Shown here one piece after another: positions 48,028-59,868 of a DNA stretch of 64,000 nt. The stretch is from Chamaea fasciata. Its lineage: Eukaryota; Chordata; Aves; Passeriformes; Sylviidae. A model generated the notes under the pieces. The model made no database searches, was not told the DNA's origin, and saw nothing but the letters and a program-made list of their open reading frames with translations. Location: NCBI GenBank assembly GCA_029207755.1, contig JARCOQ010000015.1, forward strand, positions 868,001 through 932,000, read 5' to 3'. Position 1 is the stretch's first letter; each line of letters starts with the position of its first letter. Made by a program: the position numbers and the translations under genes.

Positions 48028-48246
48028 ATCATTCCCTCCAGCTCATGGGTTCTTCAGCCTGGGATAATGTATGGGCAGGTTTGGCAGGGGCTGCCCAGGG
48101 AGGTTTGGAATGCCCATCCCTGGAGGTGCCCAAGGAGGGGCTGGAGCTGGCACTGAGTGCTCCGGGCTGGGGACAAGGTGGGCACTGGGCACAGCTTGGA
48201 TCAGTGACCTTGGAGGTCTTGCCCAGTTTGAATGATCCTGTGGTTT
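48028..48246 (+). mobile_element. CR1-like fragment, inverted relative to the one at 49,858
   Basis: In element sense it begins near CTTCAGCCTGGGATAATGTA, continues with GGCTGCCCAGGGAGGTTTGG and GGGGACAAGGTGGGCACTGG, and ends in decayed TTTGAATGATCCTGTGG at its 3' end. It is the same subfamily as the element at 49,858-50,060. Confidence 0.8.
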
Positions 48247-49697
48247 TGATGGCATCCTTTCACCAGTGTTACATATACCAAGGAATTATCGTTGGATGCT
48301 GGAGTAAATCTGCTTTTGCAGGAACTTCACAGAAATTGTTTCTTACGCAGCAGTCTTAGATATCATCTCTCTTCTTGGCTCTGGTTCGAGGTCAAAAAGA
48401 AACCAGAGGGTGCCTTGGCAATGGGATTGGAACGGCAGCACAGGTGATCTTGGGGTTAATTTACTTATTCTACAGAGCCCTCTTTCCAATTTATCTTTAT
48501 CTCTTCCTCTGATCTGTTGTCTCTGTCCACGTAATGCTGTTTTGCAATAGCCGTTGCATTTCTGGCAACTTCTGGGCTGGTTTGGCCTCCTTGGGGTGCC
48601 AGAGCAGCCTCGGCACAGGCGCAGTCGCCCCTGCTCGTGGTGCAGTGCTGGGGGGGAAAGTCGCGGTGGGAACACATGGCTGTGTCTCCTGAGCTCCTGG
48701 AGAGGCTGCAGAAAGTCTGAGGAGAGATCCAACATTCTGTATCTTGGGAAATCAAAAGAGCGGAGGCTTGCAGGAGAGTGAAGGCTGTTGATGGGAGCCA
48801 CCTTCTTTTCCAGCTGCCTCCAATAAATGTCAAGCAAAATGCTTATTTTACACACCAGAGGTGTGGGGGAGCTCGCCTTTAAAAAGTGTGTGAAAACATT
48901 CTTTTCATATTGTAATTCAGGACTGGGTTTAAAGGCTGGTTTTGAAAGCAATAATACTTAGTGGAAACTGGTTTTGAGTATTTTGAATGGTTTTCATCCT
49001 TATTAATTTTCCATTTGAGCACTTTAAAGCCTATCAAGTCCATTTCCCGTCTCCATCATCACACTGAGACTACTTGGTGGTTTCTCTGATCTTCTCAAGG
49101 CCTTGCTTTCTGTAAATGACAGTCCCTGTGATATTTATAAAACTGTTTTTTGCTTGGTGGCGTTATTAAAAAACGTCGAGCAGAAAAAGTGAGTCTGGGA
49201 GGAATGAAGTTGGTTATTTCTGGCTTTGCAGCACTCTGGGGTGGCTCTCGCTGGGGGAAGGAAGAGGCTGGTGCTGAGCAGGGGAGCAGTAACCATGGGT
49301 TTATTCCATGCCCTGGGAGCACATTCCTGCCAGCAGTTAAGGCTGGAATGAGTCCTCTGCCAGGCTGCCATGTGCAGCCCCTGCAGGGCTCCAGGCACAG
49401 GAACACGTTACATTCCCACAATACACTGAATATCTGGGAAGTATCTGCCTAGACATGTAGGGCAGTGCAGGTGAACGCAGCCACAGGCACTCCCCTCAGG
49501 GCTGGTCCTTAACCTGCTGCACCCCAGGACCATTGGGCTGCATCGTGGAGCTGGGATTTGTCACCTGGAGTTAGCACTGAGCCGTGGAATTTGTTCCTTG
49601 CTTCATCAAAGTCCATGAAATATTTCAAGTTTTTCTTACAAAGCTTAAAAAGACTACCAGGTCATGGTTTGAGGCTCAGCCTAATCGTGGGATTTAG
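48247..49697. other. Intron 2 segment, nothing recognised
   Basis: No element was recognised. An IR1-type string CTCCTGGAGA lies at 48,694-48,703. Confidence 0.5.
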
Positions 49698-50113
49698 TTG
49701 GTAATTTCCTTTCAAATACAACATTTTAAACTTTCATCGTCCAACTAAATTGCTTTCCTGGCCTAAATATTAAAATTCGGGAAAGAGCTCCTCAGATACT
49801 GGGGCTTGGGCAGTTTGGAAGGAAGCTTTTGAGGTTTTTGAGAAAAGGTCACGCAGAACCCAGAATCCCAGAATGACTGAGGTGGGAAAAGACCCCCCAG
49901 CACCATGGAATCCAAACTGTGCCCAATGCCCACCTTGTCCCCAGCCCAGAGCACTGAGTGCCACCTCCAGGGATGGGCACTCCAGACCTCCCTGGGCAGC
50001 TCCTTCCAAACCCATCCCTACATTATCCCAGGCTGAAGCATCCAGGAGCTGGGAGGAATAATGTTTTCTTTTCTTTGTGCAGCAGTTGAAGCCCATTTTC
50101 TCTCCCTGGTTGA
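49698..50113 (+). repeat. Copy B of the unclassified direct repeat, split by a CR1 insertion
   Basis: The left part, 49,698-49,857, is collinear with 47,250-47,433. After the CR1 element, 50,061-50,113 (TTTCTTTGTG, then CTCCCTGGTTGA) resumes alignment with 47,460-47,517. Confidence 0.6.
49858..50060 (-). mobile_element. CR1-like fragment inserted in copy B
   Basis: The plus strand begins AGAATCCCAGAATGACTGAG, a CR1-type terminus, followed by GCCCAATGCCCACCTTGTCC and CCTCCCTGGGCAGCTCC. It is 5'-truncated at the same region as the element at 48,028. Confidence 0.85.
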
Positions 50114-51270
50114 ATTCAGAAGTGCTCCTTTGTTCTTTAGCTCTTCTGCACATTCATTTCTCAGCCCAGAACAGATTTTCTGAGAAAAGACAGATTCTCT
50201 TAATTGTCAGCCCTTAAGTGAAGCTGAAGGAGAGATGCCAGATGCTGCAGGATTTGTGATTGAAGTTGCAAGAACAAGCAATCCAGGCAAACACTTATCA
50301 TTGTCTCCTTGGAAAGGCTGACCTGCTTATCTCCAGCACCGGCTCCAGCTGAGGTGAGGAGCTCAGCCTTTTCCCTGGATCTGGTATTTCCTTATGGGTT
50401 GTTGCGGTGGAAAATGGGGCTAAGGTGTGACTTTTCCGTGCCTTTTGAAGCACCACAACTTCTGAAATTCTGAGAATTCGCAGCAGTAATGGAAGTTGGT
50501 GGGTCTGCTCTTGTCACGTTATCATTTACTGTGTTTCTCTCATGGTGCTTCCCGGGTTTTTCTTCCTGAAAAACTTTCCTTCCAGCTATAGGTTCCACGT
50601 ACAGAATAGGGGTAAGAGGAAGATCTGTATTACAGGTAGGAAAAGCTGTAGGTAATGATGGCGTGCTCAGCGTCATGGGTAAGAAAATACAAAACTTGAG
50701 ACACGCTTCCCTGTCAATTTGATGATAATTCATATTCAGGCATTGGTTAATCTCATCTAAATTCAGATGTGCTGAGGACTCAAATTTAAGAGCATAATTA
50801 TCTATACTTCAGTTTTCTCCATGAGGCAGTGGGGAGGAGAGACAGGCTTGGATTGTTCTTTGCTGTTCGGTGTTTCTCTGTATTTCCAGGTAAGTGTTCA
50901 TTATAGCCATACTTCTAAAATTAGTATCTCTTTTGGTTCCTGAAGCTAAGTGAAATTATTTTGGGGGGAAAAATCAACCCTAGATTTTTCTTTAATATTT
51001 TATTCTTAGGATGTGTTAGTTTTTGGTTGTTTTGTTGGGTTTTTTTAAATTTTCTGTAGTGGTGGTTTATTTGTTTATAGTCTCAATCATACTTTACAGA
51101 TTGGTCGTTGGGACACTGAAATGTTTTGACTGCATCCATCCTGCCTGATCCAGATATTGTCTTAACTTTTAACCTGGTTTGTCTCTGAGCCAGATCCTTC
51201 ATTACCTTGCCCCGAGTAGATTGGGTGGTGGAAGCTTCCCTAGGCGGGGTGGACAGGAAAAGCCCCGTGT
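50114..51270. other. Intron 2 segment, nothing recognised
   Basis: This is AT-rich intronic sequence without a recognised element. Confidence 0.5.
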
Positions 51271-51412
51271 GTGGTGGGACGACTCCATAAAACCCAGGAG
51301 CTCCTTTTTCTCCTGGGAGGGGCAGTGGGATGGCTCCATAAGAGCAGATGCTCTGGGAAAAGCAGTGGGATGACTCCAGAAAACCAAGAGGTCGTTCTCT
51401 CCCAGGAAGGGC
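51271..51412. repeat. Three-unit tandem repeat of about 40-50 bp
   Basis: The phrase GTGGGATGACTCCATAAAACC or a variant recurs near 51,275, 51,326 and 51,366. Each copy is followed by a CTCC/TCCTGGGAGG-like string, except that the middle unit is shortened. Confidence 0.7.
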
Positions 51413-54400
51413 CGGCACAGCCAGCTCCTGTCTGCCACCCCGCTGGGTCCTGCTGCACGCGCAGCCGCAAACCTGTGCCAGGTGAATCCCTGTCCCAGCG
51501 AGGCTTTATCTGTGCGTTCCAGCAGAGCCCTCTCCACACAGAGAGTTAAGTGTGCAGTCAGAGCTGGGTTTGTTCCTGTTTGGCGGCGTGACCTTTGTTT
51601 AATGGTTCTCGGGCAGAACATGTGAGTGACATAAGAGCAGTTAAGACATTGTCGGACAGATTTCAGCCTGGAAATACGGCAAGGCTTTGGTCATATGTGT
51701 ATTTATTGCACCTTAAAAATACTCCTGGGGTAGCTGCAGCTTCTGGGGGCTGTTCAGACCTGGGTGGGAGCACTGTGCTGGGGAGCCAGGCTGGTCCCAG
51801 CCTCTGCTTTCGGAGCCCCGGCTGTGCTGACGTGTCCGGAGTCTCACGTGCTGCTTCAGTCTGAACCACTGCGTTAAAAATAAGGGAAGATTAACCACTT
51901 TGCTGTTGCCTAAAGGTGGTTTGTTTTGGGGTTAATTCCTCTAAAGCCCCACGAATCTGAGAGAAGCTTTCCAAGGGTAGAAAAGCTTTTGTCCGAGGGA
52001 ACCTCATCCCAGCATTGGAGTTTGCTGAGCCGTGGGATCAGTGTCTCTCAAAGATGCAGCAGCAGTTGAAGTTATTGTACTGTTAAAGCAATACTTGTTT
52101 AAACCGGGATGTTGTGTTTTAGATAAAAGCACCGCCACGGGCTTTTCATTTGAAAACTTAAGGCTTTCTGCATGTCAGCATCCCCTGTTATTTGGAGTTC
52201 AAAGCTTGTTTGGTGTGTGTGATTGCACCTGTATGGGGTCTGCTCCCTGGGAGGTTCAGTGCTGCTTTGGGTTGTTTCTCTGGTACTTGCTGCTGAAAAA
52301 GCTGATTGTAAAGCTGAGACTGAGGTAAAAGAAGTTGTGCCCCAGTGAGGTCTTCTCAATAGTGGTTGATTGAAATAGATCTTTTTTTTCTCCTTTGCTT
52401 TATGTTAATATTTTTGAAAGGTGGGATTGTTGGATTGGCTGGTCATCTGACAGGTTGAAGGAACTGGCTGATGAATTTTCATTTTTTCCTAACCTATCCT
52501 ACATTTTGCTTTGTCAGATTCTTGTCTCTGATGTGCTATTTTCAGGTGCCCATACCTTTGAAACCCTTCCTAACTGCAGCTCAAAAAGCTTTTTTTGCGT
52601 ATTTTTATATTGTTTGATTTCATCAATAATATGGGAAACTGATGCTGTACCTGTTCTCTCACCTCCTGTGTAATTATGCTTAGGAGATAAGGACTTAGGG
52701 ACTAATACCTAGTCTTAAAACTGAATTAAATACCTGTTTTCTTCAGGTGCTGAGTAGAGTGAGCTCACCTTCCAAACCCAGTGTGCAGTGAATTCTGCCC
52801 TTCCCATATTTCAGTAGCAAACATCCAGTAATTTTTCCATAAGGAGCACTATAGCTTTCTTACTTGAAGTCTTCAGATGACTTCGAAACCTGTTGCAGCT
52901 GTGAATCCAATATATACTCCATTGAGTAAATCTTGAGTATTGACCATAGTTAAAATGTTTGATCTGAGCTGTTGTGGCACACTCAAATTCAGGAGAAGAA
53001 AAGGGTTTCCCAGCGGGAAAGTTTTTAATGCTTTCCAGAAAGAATGTTGGAGCTGCTGCTGTTGGACACTTGCAGTAAGTTCAGCCCTGGAGACAGGGGA
53101 GGTGCTCTCGGAGAAGAGGGATGGGGTGGAGGACCCGGGGTCTGTCTGTCTGTCCCCGTCGTGGTGGTTGTGTGAGGGAGGTAAACAGCCCATTAATGAA
53201 GTTTACAGATGGAGTTTAATTGGGAGGGGTTCCCAGTGCTGCTCAGGAAGAGAAAATACACAAAGAGGCAGAGAGGAACAATGTGGCCAGGAAACAGTGC
53301 GAGGTTCAGCGAGGAAGGAATCGAGCTTCCTTCAACTGACAGGGAGGGGAGAGGACAGAGGAAAGTGGATAAAATAATCCCAGGTGCCCAGGAGAGAGAA
53401 AGAAGACAAGAGCTAAAAGTATCATGGGGGGGAATAAAGCACACCACGAAGGAGCCCAAAGCCCCAAGGTGAGAATTGCCTGTAAAGGCCGGGTGTGGGC
53501 AGCAGGAGGGATGTGGTGAAACATCTTTATAGTCTTGAGTGTGTGACATGGTTTGCCAAGGGGAAATAAAAGCAGGTAATAACCTACTGTGTGTGCATGT
53601 TGTAGCAGAAATTGTATCTGTAATTGCCTAACAGTGTTGACAAAAGTAATTACGGCACTCCACTGGATAATTCAATAAAGTTGACTTAAAAATGCCTTGG
53701 AAATTACATACAATGCACACGTCATACAGGGTGTACAGTAGCTGGAGTGCTGCTCCTTGCTTGGCCTTCTGAGAATATGACACAAGTTTCTGTGGCTCAG
53801 TTTGTGTCAATAAACAAACCTACGATGTGCTTTTCTTCCTGTTCATGCGGGGAAGAGTGGTTTCGTATTTGTTCTTTGCTTCCACCGTGTCAGAGGCCAG
53901 TTAAAGTGGAGAGAAACTGCGTTCTGAAGGGTGGTAAAAGTGGTCGAAAGAGTTTGGGAGATGCTTTTTAAACAGGTTTGCTCAGTTTTAAGCTCTGTTA
54001 CGTAGACGCACAGATCTGGATATGAAAGATAAAATGCACCGAGAGCTGAATGTAAGAGAGGAAAGAAGAAAAGCTTTTTGTGGGGTTTGGGGGGAGGCCT
54101 TGGCCTCTCCCTCAGGGCCCTGAGCCATCACTGTGCTCGTCCGTCAGCAACCCTCTGATTCTTAAGTCACCAGAAATTTTGAACTTGCTCCTTGTCTTCA
54201 CTTCAAGAATTCCTGTTCCCTCTGTAAGGTGGTAAAAAAGAATCTGTGCCCTTTCAAGTGACGTTAGTGCTGATGTCTAAATGGGGAACATAATCCACAC
54301 GAGTCGGCGCTGCACCTCAGCCCGGGCCCGTGGCAATGCTGACAGCAGCGTGCAGTCGTCATCCTTGTGACTAAGATCTCAAAACCATCACACGTATTTT

Positions 54401-55994
54401 TGTCTTCAGCAAAGTACCCAGGATATGATGTTTTTATTGGTCTTTGTTTGTTTTTCGTGCTCTTGGAAGCCGTCACAAAAGCTGATTTAGAGTAGCAAGG
54501 CCCAGTCTCCCTTCCCACTGCGCTTCTCATTAAAGCCAGCTCAGGCTCATCCTCGGCTCGTTTCTTTAGCTGCTGATGAAAATGAGTGGCTCTAACAGTG
54601 AATTTCCCTCCCAGGGGATCAAAACGTACTGAACACATACCTGAAACTGGAGTGGAAACACAGTGAGTTTAGTAAACAGTTTGAAAACGACAGGAATGAA
54701 CCTTCAGTAGGAATTCCTGTTGGTAAATGTGAATTGTCTGTGTAGCGGGTTCATTTGATGTCACATCCATGTGGAAACAAACCAGTAGAGTTTATGGCAA
54801 CTCTTCTGTCAAACAGTACTGAAGCAGTAACTTCTGGGGGTTAAATCTTTTCATTTTCAGTTGTAAGTTGAGCGTTGGCTGAAGCAAATGACCAGTGTGC
54901 CCACTGACCATCCAAAATTTCAGGAATATATTAAAAATACAGTTCTCATTTGCTGGTTGATTTATTTTGGGGGGAAAAAGTTTGCTTTCCTTCCTACAGA
55001 GATTTGGAATAAAGCAGACATGTTTTAAACCACGAGGTAGATTTTGATTCTTTGGCAGTTTCTGCTAAAAGCAAGTGTCATTTAAGGGGAGTATTTTTCT
55101 TGCTTGCATGCCTTATTTAAACTCTGGTTTGGCCGCTTTCTTTTTGGTCCACTGGTGTTTTTTGAGCTTCTGGACTCCTGTTCAAAGTTTAAAGAACAAT
55201 AACCAGTCGAATGTAAAATAATGTCAATTGAACCAACCGATGACTCAACAGTCAACCAAGTCATCCTGGCCCCGCACCAAATGGACCGAGGCCAAAACCT
55301 AAAGTTGGCACCGGTCCCCGTCCCTCTTCTCCATAGATTTGCACTGAAGCAGAGCCCAGGGTGCAACATGTGGGTTAATATTCCATAATGAAGTGCTGCA
55401 CGTGTAAATGTGTGCCTCCCATTGAGAAAGGCCGTGCGGGGGAGGACTCGTCCTGCAGGGCTCCCTGCCGTGGGATGGGAAACGGGGAAACTGGGTTTGT
55501 GCACCCAGGAATTCAGCAGCCTCCGTTCCTTCAGTGTCACTCCCCTCTGAACAGAGCTGCCTGGAAGGGCTGGAGAAGGAGTGAAGGATAAAACATTCCT
55601 TTCTGCTTCTCTTGCCTTCTCTTCGTCTTTGCCTCCTCCTCTTCTTCCTGCTCAGCGTTAAGGTGTTACTTCTACTCTGTTATTTGTGTTTGAGTTACAT
55701 TGTGTTACATTACATAAAGAAAGTTTCTTTATGTTTCTTTTGGTTTTTGTTGTTGTTGTAAAGCAGGAATTAGCTCTGCAGTGCGGCTAAAAGCATGAAC
55801 TGGTGAACAAGCCTGTGTCTCCACACCGATACAACTCCAGGTCCAGACCACTGTTAGATGTTCCACTGGCAGCAGGAGAGTCTTGATTTTTTTGTGTTTT
55901 TTTCAGAATAGAAGAAATGAACTTCCTAATTAGGAGTCTAAATTTATTTCTATCTTGACGATTGTTTGACTGTGGAAGGACTGTACTGCAGCTT
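51413..55994. other. Intron 2 segment, nothing recognised
   Basis: This is mostly AT-balanced unique-looking sequence. No exon, RNA gene or classified repeat was recognised. Confidence 0.5.
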
Positions 55995-56343
55995 TGAGGC
56001 TTTTCAGCCTGGAGGAGAGAAGGCTCCAAGGGACCTCGAAACCCCTTCCAGGGCCTAAAGGGGCTCCAGAAGAGCTGGAGAAGGACTTTGGACGAGGAGT
56101 GACAGGACAAGGGGGAATGGCTTCCCACTGCCAGAGAGCAGGGTTAGACGGGCTATTGAGGGTGGGGAGACCCTGGCACAGGGTGTCCGGAGAAGCTGTG
56201 GCTGCCCCTGGATCCCTGGCAGTGCCCAAGGCCAGGTTGGACAGGGCTTGGAGCAGCCTGGGACAGTGGGAGGTGTCCCTGCCCATGGCAAGGGGTCTTT
56301 AAGATCCTTTCCAATCCAGGCCATTCTGGGATTCTGTGATTCC
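55995..56343 (+). mobile_element. CR1 LINE fragment with intact octamer-type 3' terminus
   Basis: The sense strand runs from CAGCCTGGAGGAGAGAAGGC through GTGTCCCTGCCCATGGCA to the end CATTCTGGGATTCTGTGATT, the typical CR1 terminal octamer region. At about 350 bp it is among the longer copies. Confidence 0.95.
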
Positions 56344-56875
56344 ACTGCACTTTGGCTTAATCTTTTACTGCCTTTCTTTCTGTATCATTAATATTTTTCC
56401 ATGTATGTTAGAATCAGCTTTCCAGATGTCTCCCTCCTTTCCTAGCAGCATCATTTTGGCAGCCTGCACGCAGTCCTGTGATTGACACGAGCACTGGACA
56501 CGGCTCACGCTGAGGTCATTAATGGAACAAGTCCTGTTTAATATTTTAAGTTCAGTTCCTCTGGTACAACATTAATGTGTGCTGGAATAAGGGGTCAGGT
56601 CTGATATATGCTGACTGTGGAGGAAGAGCCAAAATGCTGTGGCTGCTCTGAGCTCATGGATCTCTTGTGGTCACCTCAGAATATCTCAGCGCAGTTCTGC
56701 TGCTGTTGAATTCCAAGTGCTGGCCCATAGAATTGGTGTGTTAAAGGGTCAGTGTTAAGACAATACATTTTTGGGCAGTATCTTGCCTCTAGGTTAGTTT
56801 GCAAGGTTCAGAAAACTAAAAACCTGCTTCCAAGACAGGTAAAGCAGCTCTGAGGCTGCAGAGATCTGAAATGGA
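56344..56875. other. Intron 2 segment, nothing recognised
   Basis: No element was recognised between the two CR1 copies. Confidence 0.5.
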
Positions 56876-57216
56876 GCCCCAGAATCCACTGGAGTTGGAA
56901 AAGACTTTGAATGTTATCGAGTCCAACCCGTGCCCAATCCCCACGTTGTCCCCAGCCCAGAGCACCGAGTGCCACCTGCAGTCCTGCCTTAGACACCTCC
57001 AGGGATGGGGACTCCACCCTTTCCATGGAGAAATTCCCCCTGCTGTCCAACCTGACCCTCCCCTGGCACAACTTCAGGCCATTTCCTCTCATCCTGTCCC
57101 TGCTCCCTGTGAGCAGATGCCAAATCCCACCTGGCTGTCCCCTCCTGGCAGGGAATTGTGCAGAGCCACAAGGTCCCCCCCTGAGCCTCCTTTTCTCCAG
57201 GCTGACACATTTCTTG
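56876..57216 (-). mobile_element. CR1 LINE fragment
   Basis: The plus strand shows AGAATCCACTGGAGTTGG, then CGTGCCCAATCCCCACGTTG, CTCCAGGGATGGGGACTCCA and CTCCTTTTCTCCAGGCTGAC. It is in opposite orientation to the copy at 55,995. Confidence 0.9.
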
Positions 57217-59641
57217 GGATGCAATGAAAATAAATTTAAAAAAAAAAACCCTCTAATTTTACTTACACTTTTGCACTTTATTGTACAGTGCATTATTCTT
57301 GCAGCTGTCCTGGTCCTGGCTCTCCTCAGTCTGTGAACACCGAGCGTGTCCCCGTGCCTGTGATGTGTCTGTGAGACCGAGTCTGGGAAAAGCGGGATTG
57401 AGATGATCCAATCTGTAAATACTGCTGGATCAAATGGCTATTTTGTCATCCAGCAAAGCATAAACAGCTTGGATGGCCCAGAATCATTTGACTCCTTATT
57501 TTTATGCAAAGTTTGTATTTAAGTATAGAGGTTCTGGCTTTTGTCTGGGTCTCTTTTTTTTTTTGCTGCCTCTTTCTTTAGGGAAGGAAGGGTGGGCAAT
57601 GAAATTAAAAAAGCAGCACAAAGCTTTGGAAAAGTCTGCCTAAGCTGATTCATATAGAAATGAATTCTACCCTTGAAGGTAAGACATTTTGGCCGCTTTA
57701 CTGAAGCTCTGTAATAAATATAAAAGTTTAGAACATATAATTTAATTATCGTATTCTGGCCATAAATGCTTTAGGTCTGTAGTACATTTGAAATCCCGAG
57801 AGCTCTGGCTGAGGTTGCAGCTGCAACATCAATTACCATTTATCCATTCCAAGAAGGCTTTGCCTGTGCCCTTGAAACCTTGCCGCCCTGGAGAGGCTCC
57901 AGCGGGAGCTCCCAGTGATGCCAAGATGGGAGCGGGCGCCATTTCACAGCGGGGCCAGGGCTCCTCTGGAGCTGCCAGCAGCTCCTCGGAGCCTCCAGAC
58001 AGCTCAGAGTCCCCTCAGCAGGATGCTCCTCAAGGTTTGGGAATGGCCGTGGTGCAGGCTTGGAGAGGGCTGGAAGCGCCGCCGGAGCGGGTTTGCTCCG
58101 TGTGTCGTGTTGGGAATCTGCAGGTTCCTGTTCTGCTGCCGTGCCGTTGGTGTCTGCCGCCAGTATTTGTTTGACTCGGCAAACCCGCCAATCCTGCAGC
58201 CAGCTCTAGCTGCATGAAGAGATGGTAAAAGGTGTGTTCTGTAGGTGATCCCAGGACTTTGCTGCTTGAGGTATCTCCCGTATTTCAAATTTTTCTGTTG
58301 GAGCCCTGGCAGTCCCCTGGCAAGATTTACTGTGGCAGGGTCGGGAGGAGGGACGGTTCTCTGGAGTTTCTCTGCCGTGAGTTTCTGGCTCCAGCAAAGA
58401 AGGAAATTTGGCCGTGGCCTTCTGGAGTGACACATCCCTCCCGGTGGCATTATCTTGGCCGTGTCACAGACATGTTGCACGAAACGAGACCGTTAGTTCA
58501 AAATCTGATTTCCTGGCTTATCAGGGTTTTTTTAATACAGTGTTTATCTGGGTGTGCGATAAAGGAAACCGTGTTAATCGTCCTCGTTCTCAGAGCAGCT
58601 GGAAACCAGAAGTGCTGGGGGCTTTTATTTGCAGGCTTTGGTTCAATACTCCAAAGTAGATTTTTCATTTGTTATGGTGTCGTTGAGGACCTGCTTGCCG
58701 TCAGGACCAACACTCCTACCAAAACCATCCAGGTCTCCATTTGAGAGAGAAAATAGGAAGGAGAACTGAAGAAGAGGTGGGTCTGTCAGGAGGTTGTGTG
58801 GAGGGAGGATTTGTGGCTTTGTGAGCAGTCAGCACCCCAGGACACCTTGGCTTGGGGTCTGTCACCATGTGGTTTGTGACTGTGGCAGTGGCTCTGTGTC
58901 CCCTCTGTGACACCCAGCCGGCAGGGCTGGCTCTGTGTCTGCAGAGTTCAGGCAGCCTGGGAGGAAAACCTGGGTTCTTACCAATTTGCAGGCTCTTCAA
59001 AATGAAGTGAAAACATTTCAAGAGACAGAAGAAACCAGTGGTTCAGGTTCTCAGCAAAATGCCTTTCTGGAATTCTTTCCAATTGGCAAACGCAGTTCTG
59101 TTTTAATAGTCGTGACAAGTCTAGTGTCAACAGCCTTGGATTAAAATTTTTTCCTGCTTGAGCTGAAAACTACTTCCCTGCCTAAGAGGATATAAAAATA
59201 ATTAATAGTTTCTCTAGTTAATGAAGAAATAAATAAACAATTCAAAAAATGTAATCAGGCAGTGTCCACAGCCTAATGTTTACATTGTTCTCATTGCTGG
59301 AAGATAAGGAGGAGGCCTGGATGGCAATGACATTGAAAATGGTTTCTTTACTCTTAGTGTTACTCTTAGTATCTCTCTCACACCAGTGAGTAAGTTGCTT
59401 TTAGGAGTATGTTCCCAGTGGTTGGGTCAGTTGAGCTGCGGAGCCAGGATGTGTGGTGGGCCACGTTTGGGTGTCTGGGTGTGTCAGGAGTGAACTCCGT
59501 TGTGGACAGAACGTGATCCAGGCTGACCATCCCTTCCATGCACTGATGGAAGGAGGTGCAGGCTGTGGGCTGGAAATGGTCCGTAATTTTGTTTCCTGAA
59601 AGCGTTCCCCTTGTCCTTGTCACACTAGAGCTGCTTTTCCT
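57217..59641. other. Intron 2 segment with a small CpG-rich patch
   Basis: The patch at 57,890-58,190 is GC-rich with clearly raised CpG count against AT-rich flanks. An open frame of 128 codons covers it (57,788-58,174), but it matches no known family and has no splice context. The rest is ordinary. Confidence 0.5.
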
Positions 59642-59868
59642 AGGATCAAAGACTCATGCAATGGTTTGGAGTTGGGAGGGACCTTAAGGATTATCCTGTC
59701 CCACCCCTGCCATGGGCAGGGACACCTTCCACCGTCCCAGGCTCCTCCAAGCCCCAGTGTCCAGCCTGGTCTTGGGCACTGCCAGGGAGCTGCTCTGAGA
59801 ACCTTCCAGGGCCTGCCCACCCTCACAGGGAAGGATTCCTCCACAATACCTAATCTAAACCTACTCTT
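59642..59868 (-). mobile_element. CR1 LINE 3'-end fragment
   Basis: The plus strand begins GCAATGGTTTGGAGTTGGGA and continues with GCCATGGGCAGGGACACC, ending with a CCTAATCTAAACCTACTCTT block, all in standard CR1 order. Confidence 0.92.
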
